From the NCBI GenBank assembly GCA_037442205.1, contig JBBIQS010000099.1:1-27304 (forward strand): a DNA stretch of 27,304 bases, read 5' to 3'. The notes below the pieces were generated by a model. That model had not been told where the DNA came from and did no database searches. It worked only from the letters and a program-made list of their open reading frames with translations. This DNA comes from JBBIQS01 sp037442205 (GTDB taxonomy: Bacteria > Myxococcota > Myxococcia > Myxococcales > UBA5297). The translations under genes and the position numbers were made by a program. Each line of letters opens with the position of its first letter. The stretch's first letter is position 1. Positions 6,939-15,973 of this stretch are shown piece by piece.

Positions 6939-7937
6939 ATGAGCGAGCGCATCGGGATCATCGTCGGCTGGGAGGAGAGCTTCCCGCGGGCCTTCATCGA
7001 GAAGGTCAACCAGACCCCCGGCTTCAAGGCCGAGCTGTGCACCCTGGGCGGCATCAGCGAGGTCAACAAGCCTCCCTACCGCGTGATCATCGACCGGCTG
7101 AGCCACGAGGTCCCCTACTACCGGATGTTCCTCAAGACGGCGGCCCTGGCCGGCAGCTACATCATCAACGACCCGTTCTGGTGGAGCGCCGACGACAAGT
7201 TCTTCGGCTTCTCGCTGGCCGCCAAGATCGGGGTCAAGGTCCCGCGCACGGTGATGCTGCCGCAGAACAGCTACATCCCGTCGATCGACCCCCAGCGCTC
7301 GCTGCGCAACCTGCAGTTCCCCATCGACTGGGAGCAGATCGTCGACTACGTCGGCTTCCCGGCGATCCTCAAGCCGGCCGACGGCGGTGGCTGGAAGAAC
7401 GTCACCAAGGTCAACAACCTCGAGGAGCTGTTCAAGGCCTACAACGACTCGAAGACCCTGGTGATGACCCTGCAGCAGTTCATCGACTTCGACAACTACG
7501 TGCGCTGCATCTGCATCGGCCGCGAGTTCATCCTCCCCATCCGCTACGACCCCAAGTCGACCAAGGGGATGTACGGGCGCGGCGAGTACATCGAAACCGA
7601 GAACTTCATGGACAAGGAGACCGAGAAGAAGGTCCTCGACGGCGCCTGGGCCCTCAACCAGGCCCTGGGCTACGACATGAACTCGGTCGAGTTCGCCATC
7701 AAGGACGGCGTCCCCTACGCCATCGACTTCACCAACCCGGCCCCGGACATGGACGTCAAGTCCATCCTCCCCAAGCACTTCAACATCGCCGTCGACCAGA
7801 TGGCCAAGTTCGCCATCAAGGCCGCCCGCGAAGGCCGGCAGACCAACCCCAGCTACACCTTCAACAAGTACCAGCAGAAGCCGGCCCCGCGCCCGGCCGG
7901 CGTCGGCGAGTGGGCCACCATCCGCAAGGCCGGCTGA
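6939..7937 (+). CDS. ATP-grasp family ligase
   Basis: A 332-residue ATP-grasp protein. Such enzymes activate a carboxylate as acyl-phosphate with ATP and join it to an amine or thiol. The N-terminal pre-ATP-grasp region (about 1-95) is followed by a helix leading into IGVKVPRTVMLP, the usual entry to the ATP-grasp domain. ATP-binding Lys and glycine loop are at FPAILKPADGGGW (about 138-150). The metal-binding end is NSVEFAIKDGVPYAIDFTNP (about 247-267), in which the acidic residues and Asn would coordinate magnesium. Start ATG 6939 has GAGAGGA about six bases upstream. It lies 128 bases after the amidotransferase and 167 bases before the GCS2-type ligase. The superfamily is clear; the substrate is unknown. 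It resembles RimK/D-Ala-D-Ala-type carboxylate-amine ligases in outline only. Confidence 0.87.
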   Translation: MSERIGIIVGWEESFPRAFIEKVNQTPGFKAELCTLGGISEVNKPPYRVIIDRLSHEVPYYRMFLKTAALAGSYIINDPFWWSADDKFFGFSLAAKIGVKVPRTVMLPQNSYIPSIDPQRSLRNLQFPIDWEQIVDYVGFPAILKPADGGGWKNVTKVNNLEELFKAYNDSKTLVMTLQQFIDFDNYVRCICIGREFILPIRYDPKSTKGMYGRGEYIETENFMDKETEKKVLDGAWALNQALGYDMNSVEFAIKDGVPYAIDFTNPAPDMDVKSILPKHFNIAVDQMAKFAIKAAREGRQTNPSYTFNKYQQKPAPRPAGVGEWATIRKAG

Positions 7938-8033
7938 CGCACCGCGTCCGGCGAGGGGCCCCTCCCGCGCCCCCCGCCGGCCCGCCTTTTCGCCGAACTG
8001 GGAATATGGCTTAATCGCGGGAACTTAGGACGC

Positions 8034-8056
8034 CTGCCTGGCGAGGAGCCAGGCGG
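8034..8056 (+). other. Hairpin in the leader of the carboxylate-amine ligase gene
   Basis: A nine-pair stem (8034-8042 with 8048-8056, including one G-T wobble) closes a five-base loop, 48 bases before the start codon. It has no T-tract. A role in translation or mRNA stability is possible but unsupported by other signals. Confidence 0.3.
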
Positions 8057-8104
8057 TCACCCACCGCCAACTGCCGCCGCACCACACGCTCACGGAGTGC
8101 CACC

Positions 8105-9211
<1,107 letters not shown>

Positions 9212-9239
9212 CCTCCTCTCCTCACGAGCCGCACCCCTC

Positions 9240-9276
9240 GAGGCGGACGCCTTTCCGGCGTCCGCCTCTTCTCTTT
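9240..9276 (+). terminator. Rho-independent terminator after the carboxylate-amine ligase gene
   Basis: A perfect 12-pair GC-rich stem (9240-9251 with 9257-9268), a five-base loop and a T-rich tail TTCTCTTTT. It lies 28 bases after the ligase stop and just before the convergent ankyrin gene ends at 9283. On the minus strand the tail is not T-rich, so it mainly serves the plus-strand string. Confidence 0.88.
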
Positions 9277-9282
9277 TGCGCG

Positions 9283-9786
9283 CTATTCGACCGGCTTGCT
9301 GGCCGGCTGCGCAGAGGAGCGGCTCTCGAGCAGCTGAGCGCAGTCGCGGTGCTCCATGGCCCCGGCGATGGCGAAGGGCGTGGCCCCGTCGGCGTCCTCG
9401 AGCGTGGGGTCGGCGCCGGCGTCGAGCAGGAGCCGGAGGATCTCCAGGTTGCCGGATTGGGCGGCGAGCCAGAGCGCGGAGCGACCCTGCGGCCGGTTGC
9501 GGAAGTTGAGGCTGGCCCCGGCGGCGATCAGCTCGGAGACCATCTCCGCGTCGCCGGCGCGGATGGCGATGTAGAGCGGGAACATGAAGCCCGACGAGTC
9601 GGCCTCGCTGGGGTCGGCGCCGTGCTGCAAAAGGGCGCGAGCCAGCTCGCTGTCGTTCTGCAGCAGCGCTGCCAGCAGCGGGCCGACCGTGTCCTCGGGC
9701 GTGGCGCGAGCGCTCATGCCCGCCTGGACCGCCTCGAGGGCGGCCTGTCGCTGCCCGGCCAGGATGATCTGCGCGAGGGTAATCAC
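9283..9786 (-). CDS. Ankyrin-repeat protein
   Basis: A 167-residue protein composed of ankyrin repeats, which form helix-turn-helix stacks for protein binding. Four repeats can be read, each with the A/L-rich helices and G-A-D/S-P/L turn: about 33-66 (ALLQHGADPSEAD), 68-101 (ELIAAGASLNFRN), 103-136 (LLLDAGADPTLED) and 137-158 (ATPFAIAGAMEHRDCAQLLES). The first repeat is preceded by a capping helix. There is no signal peptide or enzymatic domain. The start GTG 9786 lies behind a TGATGAG stretch that could serve as a weak ribosome binding site. It is the last gene of the minus-strand string and converges on the ligase terminator. A scaffold or regulatory role for neighbouring enzymes is conceivable but not shown. 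Confidence 0.85.
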   Translation of the reverse strand: MITLAQIILAGQRQAALEAVQAGMSARATPEDTVGPLLAALLQNDSELARALLQHGADPSEADSSGFMFPLYIAIRAGDAEMVSELIAAGASLNFRNRPQGRSALWLAAQSGNLEILRLLLDAGADPTLEDADGATPFAIAGAMEHRDCAQLLESRSSAQPASKPVE

Positions 9787-9945
9787 CTCATCAACCTAGC
9801 TCGCCCGGCGGCCGGCGTCACAGCGGAGGCGCGGGCGGGACCCAGGAGACCTTGCGACCGGGAGAATGGGGAGCGGCCGGGAGCGGCGCTGGAGAGCGGA
9901 TGCCGAGGCTCGGCAGGGAGCCCGGAGCGCCGGAGAGCGAGGGGG

Positions 9946-10272
9946 CTAATGGATGTCGTGCAGCTTGCGGCCCAGCAGCACCCGCTCTTCGCGGACCCCG
10001 TTCTCCGGCGGGCCGTAGCGCAGCCGGACCACCGCGCCGCGGACGCAGGGCGCCGACTGCAGGATCGGCCGCACCCTGGCGAAGAGCTTGTCGGCGTCGG
10101 GGCCGTACAGGAAGAGCGTCGCGTCGCCACCCTCGCGATCGAGCTCGTGCCCGTCGCACTCCCCTTCGCCCGTGGAGATCAGGGCGTCCTCGAGCCGATC
10201 CTCGAGCCGATAGAGCTCGCTGAGGTTCGGCTCGGGATAGCTGAAACGGACGATGACCGCGTGATCGCTCAT
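9946..10272 (-). CDS. Conserved-looking 108-residue protein of unknown function
   Basis: The start is ATG 10272 with a run of G residues four bases upstream; sequence further upstream in the same frame is Arg-rich and non-coding in character. The product is acidic with alternating strands and helices: a strand (HAVIVRFSY), a helix (LYRLEDRLEDALISTG), a strand (DATLFLYG), a helix (PDADKLFARVRPILQSAP) and a strand (RGAVVRLRYGPPENGVREE). This beta-alpha-beta-beta-alpha-beta pattern suggests a ferredoxin-like alpha/beta sandwich. RLEDRLED is a small tandem repeat matching a 12-base duplication in the DNA. No catalytic motif is visible and I do not recognise a named family. It lies between the divergent ATP-grasp protein and the ankyrin gene on the same strand, so it may belong to the same transcription unit. 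Confidence 0.75.
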   Translation of the reverse strand: MSDHAVIVRFSYPEPNLSELYRLEDRLEDALISTGEGECDGHELDREGGDATLFLYGPDADKLFARVRPILQSAPCVRGAVVRLRYGPPENGVREERVLLGRKLHDIH

Positions 10273-10482
10273 GAGCCCCCCGGCTCTCGCCAACTCCGGC
10301 ACGCACGCTGCCGACCCTGGCCGCGCCTTGACCTGCAAGGCCCGGCGCCCCGTTGGCCGGCGCAGTCTGCCCCTTTGCGGCCGCCGGTCAAGCAGAAACT
10401 GTCGGTGAAACGCGCGACCGCCCGATCCCTTCCCGGGCGCGATCCCGCGGCGCGAGGCGCACAACGCGTCGCCCTTCGACGG

Positions 10483-11694
10483 CTACTCGCCGGCGGGCCA
10501 CATGCCGACGCTGCCGCCGGTCCAGGTCAGGTTCTTGTTGAAGTCCACGCCCAGCATCTTGCCGCGCGAGGTGCGCACCAAGAGCAGCAGCGGCGTGAAG
10601 CCCGCATCTTCGGGCGGACGGGCCAGCATCACCCGGACCTCGGCCTTGACCCCGTGCCCCTCGGGCATGTGCAGCGCCGCGGCGTACTCGATCTTCTTCT
10701 GCAGCACCCAGTTGCCGCGCTGGTCTGCGGGGACCTTCTCCACCTCCTCCTTGGTCACGTCGATCACCACGCCCGAGCCGGCGAACGAGAACAGCGGCTT
10801 GAGCACGTAGCGCGACAGATCCTGAGGAAGCTCGCCCACTTGCGACAGGTAGCGGGTGGGCGGCACCGAGGGATGGTCGAGCAGCGGCAGGCTGTACTTC
10901 GACCAGACCCAGTACCAGTTCGGATGCGAGCACCAGCTGACGTCGAGCGGGTCGTTCCACTTGAAGGGCACCGGGACCTTCTTGACCTCCAGCTCGTCGA
11001 ACACCATCCGGTTGTAGATGCGCTTGACCTGGATCCGCTTGCCGCCCTTGCGCCGGTAGACCTTGCGGCCGTCGACCTCGAGCCGGGTGACGCACTCGGC
11101 GTCGATGCCGAAGAACTGCTGGGTGGCCACGAAGTCGGGCGAGGTCTTCTGCTGCTCGGGAGCGTAGTCGACCAGCACCACCTGCTCCGGGTCGTTGCCG
11201 CCGAGGAAGGTGCGGCCCATCACCTCGAGGGCCCGCTTGCGGTCGTTGCCGACCAGGCAGCTCCACTGCTGCTTCTCCAGGCCGGGCCAGGTCTGCAGCT
11301 CCTCGCCCCAGGTCTCGGCCATCACCGGCATCAGCGCGTAGAGCGAGGGGAAGCCCTGCAGCTCGATCAGCTTGCCGGTGAGCCCGCCCTTGCCGTCGTC
11401 CACCAGGGCGAAGTCGACCTGGACGGTGTTGGGCAGGTTGTCCATGTTCGGCACGTCGTAGCGCGCCGGGACCGCCTTGCGCAGCTGGGCCAGGGTCTCG
11501 GGCTTGGAGAGCTGGCCGACCAGCGCCTGGGCGTTGGCCACCAGCTCGTCGCGCAGCTTGGGCGTCACCAAGAGCGGCGTCTCGGCCACCCGGAACGGGA
11601 CCGGGCCGACCTTCCGCTCCAGGCGCTGCATGTAGCTCTGGAAGCGCTGCTCGCTGAAGGCGGCGTTGAACAGGGCGCGGCGGGCTTTGTCCAC
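10483..11694 (-). CDS. Divergent ATP-grasp-like protein
   Basis: A 403-residue protein with GTG start 11694, preceded by GAGAGAGG at seven bases. The C-terminal third carries ATP-grasp features: YVLKPLFSFAGSGV (Lys299 and a glycine-rich loop), WVLQKKIEY (329-337, hinge strand), AEVRVML (Glu352) and VDFNKNLTWTGGS (382-395), in which Asp384 with Asn386 and Asn388 could bind metal. Residues 90-145 hold an acidic, aromatic segment (VDFALVDD, LIELQGFPSLYALMP) like the substrate-side domain of glutathionylspermidine-synthase-type and related ATP-grasp proteins. The order is not circularly permuted as far as I can see. It follows the 11884-13089 ATP-grasp gene on the same strand, but a strong terminator lies between, so it probably has its own promoter. 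An amide- or peptide-forming function is inferred; the substrate is unknown. Confidence 0.7.
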   Translation of the reverse strand: MDKARRALFNAAFSEQRFQSYMQRLERKVGPVPFRVAETPLLVTPKLRDELVANAQALVGQLSKPETLAQLRKAVPARYDVPNMDNLPNTVQVDFALVDDGKGGLTGKLIELQGFPSLYALMPVMAETWGEELQTWPGLEKQQWSCLVGNDRKRALEVMGRTFLGGNDPEQVVLVDYAPEQQKTSPDFVATQQFFGIDAECVTRLEVDGRKVYRRKGGKRIQVKRIYNRMVFDELEVKKVPVPFKWNDPLDVSWCSHPNWYWVWSKYSLPLLDHPSVPPTRYLSQVGELPQDLSRYVLKPLFSFAGSGVVIDVTKEEVEKVPADQRGNWVLQKKIEYAAALHMPEGHGVKAEVRVMLARPPEDAGFTPLLLLVRTSRGKMLGVDFNKNLTWTGGSVGMWPAGE

Positions 11695-11735
11695 GGTCGA
11701 CCTCTCTCAAAATGCTGCCAGCATCCGATACTGCC

Positions 11736-11812
11736 GATCCGGTCACCCCGAGCGGAGGCCGAGCCTGTCGAGGCCGGAGTCGAGGGGCGCTCGGCCTCCG
11801 GCTGACCGGATC
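11736..11812. repeat. Palindromic repeat element, copy A (intergenic)
   Basis: A 77-base imperfect palindrome. Ten outer pairs join GATCCGGTCA (11736-11745) to TGACCGGATC (11803-11812), and eleven inner pairs join 11754-11764 to 11789-11799. Its core GGTCACCCCGAGCG and GAGGCCGGAGTCGAGGGG recur in order inside the U32 gene (19314-19385). It lies between two ATP-grasp genes, beside a terminator. Confidence 0.8.
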
Positions 11813-11840
11813 AAGACCATCTCAACATCCGAGCCGCCAA

Positions 11841-11875
11841 AGAGAAAGGGGCCGAGCGCCGAAGCGCCCGGCCCC
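11841..11875 (-). terminator. Rho-independent terminator after the ATP-grasp gene 11884-13089
   Basis: Read on the minus strand, a 12-pair stem (11864-11875 with 11848-11859, one G-T wobble) is closed by a stable TTCG tetraloop and followed by TTTCTCTTT. It starts nine bases after the end of the ATP-grasp gene and separates it from the divergent ATP-grasp-like gene downstream. Confidence 0.88.
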
Positions 11876-11883
11876 TTAAGACC

Positions 11884-13089
11884 TCAGTGCGTCGCGCGCA
11901 CCGGTGGCGGCATGAAGGTCAAGAAGTCGCGGTGGAAGCCCTTCTCGTACTCCTCCTGCAGCGCCAGCACCCGCTTGCGATCCGGCGAGCGGACGATCAG
12001 CCCGGCGTGGGCGGGCTCGGGGGCCCGGAAGACCACCTCGGGGGCGTTGTAGTTCGTGGTCAGGTCCGGCCGCTCCTCCTTGGCCAGGCACATCAGCAAG
12101 CCGGCGTAATCCTTGCGGTTCTTGGGCAGCTCGTAGGGCTTCTTGCCGGCATCGACCTCGAGGTTGGCCCACTCGGCCCACAGGTTGATGCCGGTGGAGG
12201 CCTCGACGGTCTCGGCGATGTGGGCGCCGCCGACGCGGGCCGCGGTTTCGAGCAGGTAGAGCTTGCCGTCGGCCTTGGCGCGGATGAACTCGATGTGGCT
12301 GGCGCCGCGCACCTGGCCCAGGCGCGTCAGGGCCTTCTCGTTCAGCTCGCGCATCTCCTTCTCTTCCTTGGAGCCGCGCTCGATGGTGGTGGTGGTGAAG
12401 ACGCCGCCGCCATGGGCGACGTTGAACGGCGGGGTGCCGCAGCGGTGGTACTCGGCGAAGACCACCTTGCCGTCGTTGGTCAGGGCGTCGGCGTGGCAGA
12501 CGTCGCCGGGCAGGTACTGCTCGAGCAGCATGTGCGAGCGGCGATCGCCGCGCTCCTCGAGCAGCTGCCACAGCTGCTCGGCGGACTCGACCTTGGTGAT
12601 CCCGGTGGCGCTGGCTTCCGAGCGGGGCTTGAGCATCCAGGGGGCCGGCACCCGGGCGATCCACTCGGCGACCTGCTCGTCGTTGAAGACCGGGGTGAAA
12701 TCGGGGACCGGGATCCCCTCCTCGCGGCACTTGATGCGGCAGGCCAGCTTGTCGCGGAAGTGGCGGGCCACCGTCTCGCCCATGCCCGGGATGCGCAGGT
12801 GCTCGCGCAGCGAGGCCGCCACCTCGACGTCGAAGTCGTCGAGTCCGACGATGCAGTCGAAGCGGATTCGGCGGGCCAGGTAGCTGACGGTGTTGACGGT
12901 GCTGAGCACCGGGGAGTCGTTCTGCTGGGCGAAGACGTCCTCAAGGCAGTCGCGCGGCCACTCCTTGTTGAGCAGCTTCTCCTGCGTCAGCAGGTAGCAC
13001 TTGGCGCCGCGGGCCTTGGCCTGCTGCATGAAGCGCTCGCCCTTGAAGTAGCTGGCGAGCAACAGCATCTGGACGGGACGGTCAGCCAT
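11884..13089 (-). CDS. ATP-grasp domain ligase (carbamoyl-phosphate-synthase/biotin-carboxylase-like)
   Basis: A 401-residue ATP-grasp enzyme with all core motifs. They are the pre-ATP-grasp domain (1-100), CREEGIPVPDFTPV (121-134, lid entry), WMLKPRSEASATGITKV (151-167, ATP-binding Lys154 and glycine loop), MLLEQYLPGDV (187-197, Glu190 at the hinge), HIEFI and LLETAARVGGAH (265-290, Glu267 and Glu281 for magnesium, with the conserved Arg). A C-terminal domain of about 110 residues follows, as in L-amino-acid ligase-type ATP-grasp proteins. ATG 13089 is preceded by AAAGGAG at nine bases. It begins 40 bases after the M61 peptidase stop and is probably co-transcribed with it. It could couple two amino acids or an amino acid and an amine; the substrate cannot be read off the sequence. 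Confidence 0.9.
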   Translation of the reverse strand: MADRPVQMLLLASYFKGERFMQQAKARGAKCYLLTQEKLLNKEWPRDCLEDVFAQQNDSPVLSTVNTVSYLARRIRFDCIVGLDDFDVEVAASLREHLRIPGMGETVARHFRDKLACRIKCREEGIPVPDFTPVFNDEQVAEWIARVPAPWMLKPRSEASATGITKVESAEQLWQLLEERGDRRSHMLLEQYLPGDVCHADALTNDGKVVFAEYHRCGTPPFNVAHGGGVFTTTTIERGSKEEKEMRELNEKALTRLGQVRGASHIEFIRAKADGKLYLLETAARVGGAHIAETVEASTGINLWAEWANLEVDAGKKPYELPKNRKDYAGLLMCLAKEERPDLTTNYNAPEVVFRAPEPAHAGLIVRSPDRKRVLALQEEYEKGFHRDFLTFMPPPVRATH

Positions 13090-13129
13090 TGTCGGAATCT
13101 CCTTTGAACCTTAAAGCCAACACAGTGGC

Positions 13130-14890
13130 TCAGAGAGCAGTCTGGATACCATGAAAGTTCTCGTACGCGCTGAGGGGAATGGCCTCGTCCGGCGCGAAGC
13201 CAAGTTCCGGACGTCCCAGCCAGGCCCGCAAGTGCCCGAGTTGTGAGTCATTTCCGGCCCAGCGCAGCGAGGCGATGCGGCGGCGCTTCCGGGGTGCGAT
13301 CTCGAACGCCAGGGCCTGGTGGCCGCGCTTGACCTCGAGGCGGATCGAGCTCTCGTGGGCGACGAGCCAGCTCAGGGCCTTGGCCGAGAAGGCGTAGCCG
13401 TTGACGCGGAGGATCTCGTCGCCGGGGGCCAGGCCGCAGCTGCCGGCGGGGCTGTCGTCGAGGAGGTTGGCGATGGCGGCGCCGGTCTCGGCCATGACGA
13501 TGCCCAGGTTCGGCGCTTCCTCCCAGCCGACCTTGAAGCCCAGCTTCTCCAGGGTGGCGGCGGTGGCGAGGTTGCCCGGCTCCTCGACCTCGCGGCGGAT
13601 CAGGGCGGCGATCTCCGAATCTCCGCCGCACAGCCCCTCGACGGCCTGGGCGTGGGTGAAGCCGTCGCCCTTGCCGGCGAAGTCGCGGAAGAATGCGGCG
13701 AAGGCGGCGTCGAGGGTCGTCGGCTTCTTCCCGAGGCGCAGCGCCACGTCGAGGTCGAAGGCGGCCAGCATGCCGGCGTCGTAGTAGTCGATGGTGGTGT
13801 TGACGCTGCCGGGGAACTTGTTGTGGTTGAGGAAGGTGGCGCGCGAGGAGTCGATGAGGCTCACCCGGCGGTAGGCGGGGAACGCCGAGAGCTGCTGGAA
13901 GTAGTTGACCAGGTTGCTGAGGACCTGAGCCGGGGTGTAGATGCCGGCGCGGGCGCAGAGGACGAACTCGTAGTAGCGGGTCAGGCCCTCGCTGACCCAC
14001 AGCGCCTCGGGGAAGGAACCGTGGGTGAAGTCCGGCTTGCCGAGCGGCGCCGGCTTGAGGCGGCAGACGTTCCAGGCGTGGAAGAGCTCGTGGGCGCAGA
14101 CGCGCAGCGCGCGGGCACGCTCGGTGGGATCGATGAGCGTGTTCTCGCCGAGGGCGATGGTGGTGGCGTTGGCGTGCTCCAGGCCCCAGTGCGCCAGCGG
14201 ATTGAAGGTGAAGATGAAGGAGTAGGCCGGGAACGGGAAGCCGCCGAAGAACGCGCGGCACTGCTCGGCGAGCTTCATCAGGTCGTCGAGGAAGCCCTCG
14301 ATTTGACTGTCGAAGCCGACAGTGCGGTCGAGGAAGAGTGCGTGGAACTTGGCGCCGCCCAGGCTGCGGGTCTTGAGGTCGAAGCGCCCGGCGATCACCG
14401 GGGTGTCGAGCAGGGCGGCGAACGAGGGGTACTCGAAGGTGTTGGCGCCGCGGACCGCGGCCCCGGCCGGATGGTGGAGTTCCCAGCCCTTGGGGAGCTG
14501 GTATTCGACCAGGCAGGGGCCAGCGACCTCGGGGGCGAAGAGGTAGCGGGTGGCCAGGAGCATGGCGTTCTCGTGGCCGACGAGGCCGGAGAGCTCGCCC
14601 CAGGCGTGGTCGAAAGCGTAGGCCTTGAAGGAGACGGTGAGCTCGCGCGCGCCCTCGACCTTGAAGCCCTGCCAGCCGACCCGCTCGACGGAGAGCGGCT
14701 TGCCGGCGCCGTCGCGCGCCTTCACCTCGGTGAGGTCGCGCCCATACTTCATGAAGCCGTAGGCGCCCGGGACCCAGGAAGGCGTCTGCAGGAGGAGCGG
14801 GGCACCAGAGAGCCCGTCGAGCTTGAGCTCGCACTCCAGCTCGTGGGTGGCGGGGTTGACTGCGATGCGGTAGCGGGCGGGCTGCGCCAT
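13130..14890 (-). CDS. M61 family peptidase with C-terminal PDZ domain
   Basis: A 586-residue member of the M61 (glycyl aminopeptidase) metallopeptidases, usually about 600 residues. The N-terminal beta-rich domain contains the family-typical PSWVPGAYGFMKYGRD (near 42-57). The zinc site is HELFHAWNVCRLKP (His267, Glu268, His271), with third ligand Glu301 in LWVSEGLTRYYEF. A PDZ domain near 477-540 contains the GLAPGDEILRVNG turn that binds C-termini. No signal peptide is evident at the chosen start ATG 14890, which has GAGGA seven bases upstream. Extending upstream would add 23 low-quality residues. It heads a minus-strand string with an ATP-grasp gene 40 bases downstream. Known M61 enzymes remove N-terminal Gly or Ala from peptides, so it could trim or recycle peptide products of the neighbouring ligases (inference). 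Confidence 0.93.
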   Translation of the reverse strand: MAQPARYRIAVNPATHELECELKLDGLSGAPLLLQTPSWVPGAYGFMKYGRDLTEVKARDGAGKPLSVERVGWQGFKVEGARELTVSFKAYAFDHAWGELSGLVGHENAMLLATRYLFAPEVAGPCLVEYQLPKGWELHHPAGAAVRGANTFEYPSFAALLDTPVIAGRFDLKTRSLGGAKFHALFLDRTVGFDSQIEGFLDDLMKLAEQCRAFFGGFPFPAYSFIFTFNPLAHWGLEHANATTIALGENTLIDPTERARALRVCAHELFHAWNVCRLKPAPLGKPDFTHGSFPEALWVSEGLTRYYEFVLCARAGIYTPAQVLSNLVNYFQQLSAFPAYRRVSLIDSSRATFLNHNKFPGSVNTTIDYYDAGMLAAFDLDVALRLGKKPTTLDAAFAAFFRDFAGKGDGFTHAQAVEGLCGGDSEIAALIRREVEEPGNLATAATLEKLGFKVGWEEAPNLGIVMAETGAAIANLLDDSPAGSCGLAPGDEILRVNGYAFSAKALSWLVAHESSIRLEVKRGHQALAFEIAPRKRRRIASLRWAGNDSQLGHLRAWLGRPELGFAPDEAIPLSAYENFHGIQTAL

Positions 14891-15012
14891 GCGTGGGTCC
14901 TCGTCGATGCGGAAGCAAGAAGCCGGATGGTACAAAATGCCGGCTGCAGAACGCCGCACTTTATCCGACTTTTCGGCGGCCGCCGGCCGGCCGCGCCGAG
15001 CAAGGAGAGCCG

Positions 15013-15567
15013 ATGCGAGCCCTCGCCATCCTCCTGGCAGTGTTGGCGGTCGCCGCGGCGCCGGGGGGACAGAAAGGAGCGGATGCGATGTCGCTGCAGA
15101 TCAGTTCGCCGAGCTTCAGCAACCAGGGGGCGATGCCCAGCCAGTTCACTTGCGAGGGACCGGACCGGTCCCCTCCCCTGCAGTTCAGCGGCGCGCCGCA
15201 GGGGACCAAGAGCCTGGCGCTGATCGTCGATGACCCCGACGCGCCGGATCCGGCGGCGCCGAAGATGACCTGGGTCCACTGGTTGGTCTACGACCTGCCG
15301 CCGAACACCGCCGGCTTGGCCGAAGGCGTGGCGGAGAAGGACCTCCCTAAGGGCACGAGAGAGGGAACCAGCAACTACGGCAAGACCAGTTGGGGCGGAC
15401 CCTGCCCGCCGACCGGACGGCACCGGTACTTCTTCAAGCTCTACGCCCTCGACACCGAGCTGCCCGACCTGGGCAAGCCGGACAAGGCCAAGCTGGAGAA
15501 GGCGATGCAGGGACACATCCTGGCCAAGGCCGAGATGGTCGGGACCTACGAGAAGACGCGGCACTGA
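15013..15567 (+). CDS. Secreted YbhB/YbcL (PEBP, Raf-kinase-inhibitor-like) protein
   Basis: A 184-residue protein of the phosphatidylethanolamine-binding family (bacterial YbhB/YbcL branch). ATG 15013 lies behind AAGGAG. The first 20-25 residues form a signal peptide (hydrophobic MRALAILLAVLAVAAA, then a small-residue cleavage region), so export is likely. Conserved ligand-pocket landmarks are SLALIVDDPDAPDP, WVHWLVYDLPP, and YGKTSWGGPCPPTGRHRYFF, the latter with the family's GPxPP-x-G-x-HRY signature. Bacterial relatives have no settled biochemical function. The stop codon TGA overlaps the start of the Smr gene by one base (TGATG), indicating translational coupling. It is divergent from the M61 gene across 122 bases. 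Confidence 0.92.
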   Translation: MRALAILLAVLAVAAAPGGQKGADAMSLQISSPSFSNQGAMPSQFTCEGPDRSPPLQFSGAPQGTKSLALIVDDPDAPDPAAPKMTWVHWLVYDLPPNTAGLAEGVAEKDLPKGTREGTSNYGKTSWGGPCPPTGRHRYFFKLYALDTELPDLGKPDKAKLEKAMQGHILAKAEMVGTYEKTRH

Positions 15568-15857
15568 TGGCCGAAGAGCACGACGAGAATCCGGAGCAGG
15601 TCGAGATCCCGATCGACGGGGTGCTCGACCTGCACACCTTCAGGCCGAAGGAGGTTCCGCAGCTGGTGCGGGATTACCTGGAGGAGTGCCGGGCGCGCGG
15701 GATCCTCGAGGTGAGGATCATCCATGGCAAGGGGACCGGGCAGCTGCGGGAGACGGTGCGGCGGGTGCTGGAGCGGCATCCGGGGATCAAGGCTTTCCGG
15801 ACGGCGGAGGAAGGGGCTGGGGGTTGGGGGGCGACTTTGGTGGAGCTTCTGGGCTGA
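15567..15857 (+). CDS. Smr-domain protein
   Basis: A 96-residue protein consisting almost wholly of an Smr (small MutS-related) domain. VLDLHTFRPKEV (residues 19-30) carries the conserved D-L-H motif, and IIHGKGTGQLRETV carries the H-G-x-G-x-G motif that places the nucleic-acid-cleaving surface. Stand-alone Smr proteins are nucleases, some acting on stalled-ribosome mRNA or branched DNA. The specific role here is unknown. It starts at ATG 15567, overlapping the PEBP stop by one base. The N-terminal 14 residues are acidic and probably disordered. Confidence 0.9.
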   Translation: MAEEHDENPEQVEIPIDGVLDLHTFRPKEVPQLVRDYLEECRARGILEVRIIHGKGTGQLRETVRRVLERHPGIKAFRTAEEGAGGWGATLVELLG

Positions 15858-15872
15858 TTTAAACCGCTGGAA

Positions 15873-15896
15873 GGATTCCTTACCTGGAAGGAATCC
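15873..15896 (+). terminator. Hairpin downstream of the Smr gene
   Basis: Nine perfect pairs (GGATTCCTT 15873-15881 with AAGGAATCC 15888-15896) close a six-base loop. It sits 15 bases after the Smr stop. No T-tract follows, so termination there would be weak or Rho-assisted. Confidence 0.4.
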
Positions 15897-15973
15897 GAAA
15901 CATGTAGGCCTGGTCCGCGGCCTTCTGGAACCGCACCTCGACCAGCCGCTCCCGGGCGCTGGAGGGGTTGCTG

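Noticed and set aside
10188..10216. Short tandem repeat CTCGAGCCGAT(C/A)
   Set aside because: Only two units, and fully explained by the RLEDRLED coding repeat.
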